Assembly: GCA_009925805.1 (NCBI GenBank)
Contig: RFQF01000091.1
Coordinates: 1 to 7,971, forward strand
Source of the DNA: Flavobacteriia bacterium
GTDB lineage: Bacteria > Bacteroidota > Bacteroidia > Flavobacteriales_D > Crocinitomicaceae
Direction: 5' to 3'
DNA length: 7,971 bases
In this document: positions 5,195 to 7,971 of the stretch, piece after piece
How positions within the stretch are numbered: the stretch's first letter is position 1
How the letters are laid out: every line of letters begins with the position of its first letter
Program-made: the position numbers and the translations under genes
The notes under the pieces: model-generated
The model's input: the letters and a program-made list of their open reading frames with translations, nothing else
Databases searched by the model: none
What the model was told of the DNA's origin: nothing

Positions 5195-7971
5195 ATGACA
5201 ATGAAAATACTACACTACGCTTTGTTGTTACTCCTTATTACCAACCATGCAGTACTCGGGCAAAAAGCCACCTTAGAAGGGACTATTAAGGACGCCTCGG
5301 GACCCCTTCCTGGGGTGAAGGTCGTGTTGGAAAACACGGAATTCAAAGTGCTCACCGATTTAGAGGGTCGCTTCCTTTTCAGCAAAATTCCAGCGGGAAC
5401 CTACACCCTGTCGGTGAACTCCGCTATTTATGATGAATACCAAAATTCCATTACCCTTACGGATTTGGAACATAAAATGCTTGAACCAATTCTTCTTAAA
5501 ACGGGCACGACCAAAGAAGACGTAGTGATTTCCCGAACAGCAAAAACCTCGGAGCAAAAAGCGCTGAACATGATGAAAAATGCGCAGAACGTGGTCACGA
5601 TTGTTTCTGCCGACATCATTGCCAAACTCCCCAATAAAAATGCCTCCGATGTGGTAGCAAGAGTCCCGGGCGCCTCCATTGTTCGAAGCAAGGGCGAAGG
5701 AAGTCATATTTCGTTGCGAGGAACGCCCCTCGATTGGACGGCAACCTTCTTAAACGGCGATCGACTCCCAGTAGCCGATGAAGAAAACCCCACGCGATCG
5801 TTTGAATTCGAAATTTTACCGGCCGACATGATCGAATATGTATTCGTTACCAAGTCCAGCACTCCGGACCTTGAATCAGACCAAATCGGGGGAAGCATCA
5901 ACTTTATTCCGAGAACGGTGGTGCAGCAGAAAACCTTTAAACTGAATGTTGCGGGTGGATACAACACCTTGGCTCAAAAACCCATTGGAACCCTCAATTT
6001 TTTATACGGGAATACCAGCAAGAACAAAAAATTCAGTTACCTCCTCAACGGAACCTTTTACGGACGCTACTACAATGCTGATGCATTCAAAATGATCTAC
6101 GGAAGCAATTTTAACCACAGTCTAAACCGTTACGAACTTCGTAAATACGAAGGAACCCGAATTAACACGTCTACCAGCGGCGCCGTGGAGTATAAATTCA
6201 GCGATCGTTGGAAAATAGGGTCGCATTTTGTGTATAGCTTCATGCAAGAAGACAAATACCAAAAAAAACAAAGCTATAATTGGTATGAAGGCTCCGGTCA
6301 GCGTATTCGCTTGCAAAACATCCACGGAAAATTGAATCGTCAGCTCTACGGAGGGGATATTTATACAGAGTTTCGACCCAATGTGCAAACGAAAATCAAC
6401 CTGAAGTTAGCCACCTACGACAATCAATTTTGGTACGGAAACGTGCCTTATGCCAAAAAAGATCCGAGGAACGGATACTTCATCACCGAGTTCATCAGTC
6501 CTTTACTAGCGTTTACCGATCAATCCTATGTAAGTTTGTACGGACAAACCATCGACCCCAACGATCCTTCCGGTTTTCCGGGAAAATTAATCGGTCCGGA
6601 CGACCCCTACGGGAAGGGTGACGATCCAAACAACATCCAACCCAAATTCGTAACCATTTTTGGTGGGCAAGCCTTGAAAGCCGAGGACTTTGAATACTAC
6701 CTCAAAGATTTCACCCATGAACCTTTTAACAGCAATCCTAACGGTTTTCTTGCTCCTTTAGGCGCTCACTATGAAGGGCAGTTTTTTCCTTTTCTCGACC
6801 ATGATATTCTGTCGTCTTTTTTGATCGATTCCGCTTATTTGTTGCGCGAAAAAGTGATGGATAAACTCAACCAAGAATACCAACAATGGGTGGGGTCCAA
6901 TTACGATTACCATGAACTCCAATCAGGAACTTACGCCATGGCGGATCTTACCCTCGGTAAATTCAATGCGGTGGGAGGTGTGCGTTTCGAATACACCCGA
7001 TTCACCGAATCCTCGGACACGCTTACCGATGCCTTGGCCTTTGATAGCCTCACTGGAAATCAGTACAATATACCCGAACGACGCACCGTGACTCGAAATT
7101 ACCAGTTCCTGCTCCCTTCCTTGAACATTACCTACCGGCTTAACGAACAAAACAACCTGCGTATGGCTTTTTCAAAGGGCATGAAGCGGCCAAACTTCGA
7201 ACAAACCAAACCGGGATTTGCGATGATAAAATACAACGATCTCGTGTATATTTTCGGTAATCCGAACCTAAAACCTACCTATGCCTACAACTATGATTTG
7301 GCGTACGAACATTTTTGGCCAGGCTTAGGCATGTTTTCGGTGGCAGCGTTTTACAAGGACGTTTACAACCACATTTTTACGGTCACCACAGCGGACATTG
7401 ATCCTGCTTCGGGCATCATGGTCAAGAAATACGAAAATGCGGCGCGCTCCAAGGTATACGGCGTAGAAATGACCCTCATCCGGCGCTTTGACTTCCTTCC
7501 GGGATTGCTTTCCGGGTTGGGCACCAACTCCAACCTAACGCTTTCCGATTCCCGCATGGAAATCCCGGGGAGACCAAACGCGCAAAAAATGACCGAACAA
7601 ACCCCCTTAATCTACAACCTGGGGTTAACCTACGAATATAAAAAATGGAATGCCCGTATAGCACTGAACTATATTGGAAAACACCTAAAGGAAGTGAATT
7701 TATCCTCCATTGTAGGCATTGGTTTATTGCATTTAGACGATGATTTCGATACGTACGTCAATGAAATTTATAACTTGGATTTTCAATGCTCGTATGCGTT
7801 TAGCAAACACGGGAGCATCTACCTGGAAGGCATGAATTTGCTGAACTCACCCCAACGCGGAGGTTGTGTTGTTTCCTCAAGGGTATTCCGCCATTACAGA
7901 TTCCAACGGAGTATATCATTTCACGGATATTCCTTTTGGAAAATACACCCTTTCGTTTCAGGTAGGAGGAT
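5195..7971 (+). CDS. TonB-dependent outer-membrane receptor, C-terminus disrupted / runs off window
   Basis: Start is ATG 5195 (a second ATG, two codons on at 5201, is equally possible), three bases after the FAD enzyme stop. Residues 1-22 are a signal peptide ending AVLG before Q23. Residues ~24-105 are a carboxypeptidase-regulatory-like domain (LEGTIKDASGPLPGVKVVL, then GRFLFSKIPAGTYTLSV). EDVVIS near 112 may serve as a TonB box. Residues ~129-242 are the plug (NAQNVVTIVSADII, NASDVVARVPGASIV, SLRGTPLDWTATFLNGDR, DQIGGSINFIPRT). From ~243 on, a 22-strand barrel with alternating aromatic residues follows, with SKGMKRPNFEQ and FGNPNLKPTYAYNYD typical of the class. The barrel ends abruptly after the near-terminal motif EGMNLLNSPQR (residue 888, base 7858). 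The usual final two strands and terminal aromatic residue are missing, and the frame continues with non-homologous residues to the edge without a stop. It is likely a transporter for a phosphonate-containing ligand, inferred only from the neighbouring genes. Confidence 0.88.
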   Translation, partial: MTMKILHYALLLLLITNHAVLGQKATLEGTIKDASGPLPGVKVVLENTEFKVLTDLEGRFLFSKIPAGTYTLSVNSAIYDEYQNSITLTDLEHKMLEPILLKTGTTKEDVVISRTAKTSEQKALNMMKNAQNVVTIVSADIIAKLPNKNASDVVARVPGASIVRSKGEGSHISLRGTPLDWTATFLNGDRLPVADEENPTRSFEFEILPADMIEYVFVTKSSTPDLESDQIGGSINFIPRTVVQQKTFKLNVAGGYNTLAQKPIGTLNFLYGNTSKNKKFSYLLNGTFYGRYYNADAFKMIYGSNFNHSLNRYELRKYEGTRINTSTSGAVEYKFSDRWKIGSHFVYSFMQEDKYQKKQSYNWYEGSGQRIRLQNIHGKLNRQLYGGDIYTEFRPNVQTKINLKLATYDNQFWYGNVPYAKKDPRNGYFITEFISPLLAFTDQSYVSLYGQTIDPNDPSGFPGKLIGPDDPYGKGDDPNNIQPKFVTIFGGQALKAEDFEYYLKDFTHEPFNSNPNGFLAPLGAHYEGQFFPFLDHDILSSFLIDSAYLLREKVMDKLNQEYQQWVGSNYDYHELQSGTYAMADLTLGKFNAVGGVRFEYTRFTESSDTLTDALAFDSLTGNQYNIPERRTVTRNYQFLLPSLNITYRLNEQNNLRMAFSKGMKRPNFEQTKPGFAMIKYNDLVYIFGNPNLKPTYAYNYDLAYEHFWPGLGMFSVAAFYKDVYNHIFTVTTADIDPASGIMVKKYENAARSKVYGVEMTLIRRFDFLPGLLSGLGTNSNLTLSDSRMEIPGRPNAQKMTEQTPLIYNLGLTYEYKKWNARIALNYIGKHLKEVNLSSIVGIGLLHLDDDFDTYVNEIYNLDFQCSYAFSKHGSIYLEGMNLLNSPQRGGCVVSSRVFRHYRFQRSISFHGYSFWKIHPFVSGRR
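7851..7971 (+). pseudogene. Carboxypeptidase-regulatory-like domain fragment in a different frame (second TonB receptor?)
   Basis: In the frame offset by one base from the TonB receptor, this stretch reads PNAEVVLFPQGYSAI, then TDSNGVYHFTDIPFG and KYTLSFQVGG. It aligns without gaps to residues ~40-75 of the receptor's own N-terminal domain (VKVVL, LTDLEG, IPAGTYTLS), so it is the middle of the same kind of domain. It has no start codon, signal peptide or first strand here, and a TGA at 7842 closes the frame just upstream. It is best explained as the front part of a second TonB receptor or similar surface protein joined by deletion, or as an assembly chimera. It continues past the window. Confidence 0.6.

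Noticed and set aside
5360..5707. 115-codon - strand open frame opposite the TonB receptor plug
   Set aside because: The + strand encodes the regulatory-like and plug domains unambiguously; the antisense frame is a shadow.

Overview
All genes in this window lie on the + strand. They belong to a Bacteroidota (Bacteroidetes-type) bacterium. The evidence is a secreted protein with SprB-like repeats and a type IX secretion (T9SS) C-terminal sorting domain, a TonB-dependent receptor carrying the N-terminal carboxypeptidase-regulatory-like domain typical of the phylum, and the general lack of clear Shine-Dalgarno sequences before well-supported starts. I cannot resolve the order or family.

Layout. 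3-578: the end of an exported thioredoxin-fold (redoxin/AhpC-TSA) protein whose true start lies upstream. 655-1743: an exported alkaline-phosphatase-superfamily (type I phosphodiesterase / nucleotide pyrophosphatase-like) hydrolase. It overlaps 1730-2530, phosphonoacetaldehyde hydrolase (PhnX), by 14 nt. 2531-2642: a 112-nt gap with small repeats and a weak promoter-like pair. 2643-3893: a T9SS-sorted cell-surface or secreted protein of unknown role. 3894-4020: a stretch that reads like the C-terminal remnant of another gene and overlaps the next start. 4013-5191: an FAD-dependent oxidoreductase of the family linked to phosphonate catabolism (the TIGR03364 type). Three bases later, from 5195, a TonB-dependent receptor runs to the window end. 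Its last ~110 bases are disrupted: the barrel is cut at about residue 888, and a second carboxypeptidase-regulatory-like domain appears in another frame.

How it may work together (inference). PhnX cleaves the C-P bond of phosphonoacetaldehyde. The usual supplier of that aldehyde, the aminotransferase PhnW, is not in the window, but an amine-oxidising FAD enzyme is. The simplest model is a PhnW-independent hydrolytic route in which the FAD enzyme oxidatively deaminates 2-aminoethylphosphonate or its N-methyl form to phosphonoacetaldehyde, and PhnX then yields acetaldehyde and phosphate. The TonB receptor would bring in a phosphonate-bearing molecule, and the exported phosphodiesterase-like enzyme could free the phosphonate from an ester conjugate. 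This would be a Bacteroidota-style uptake and degradation locus with no ABC transporter in view. The cytoplasmic chemistry is well supported; the periplasmic and outer-membrane roles are guilt by association.

Two places, 3894-4020 and 7851-7971, look like recombination, deletion or assembly junctions and deserve attention.
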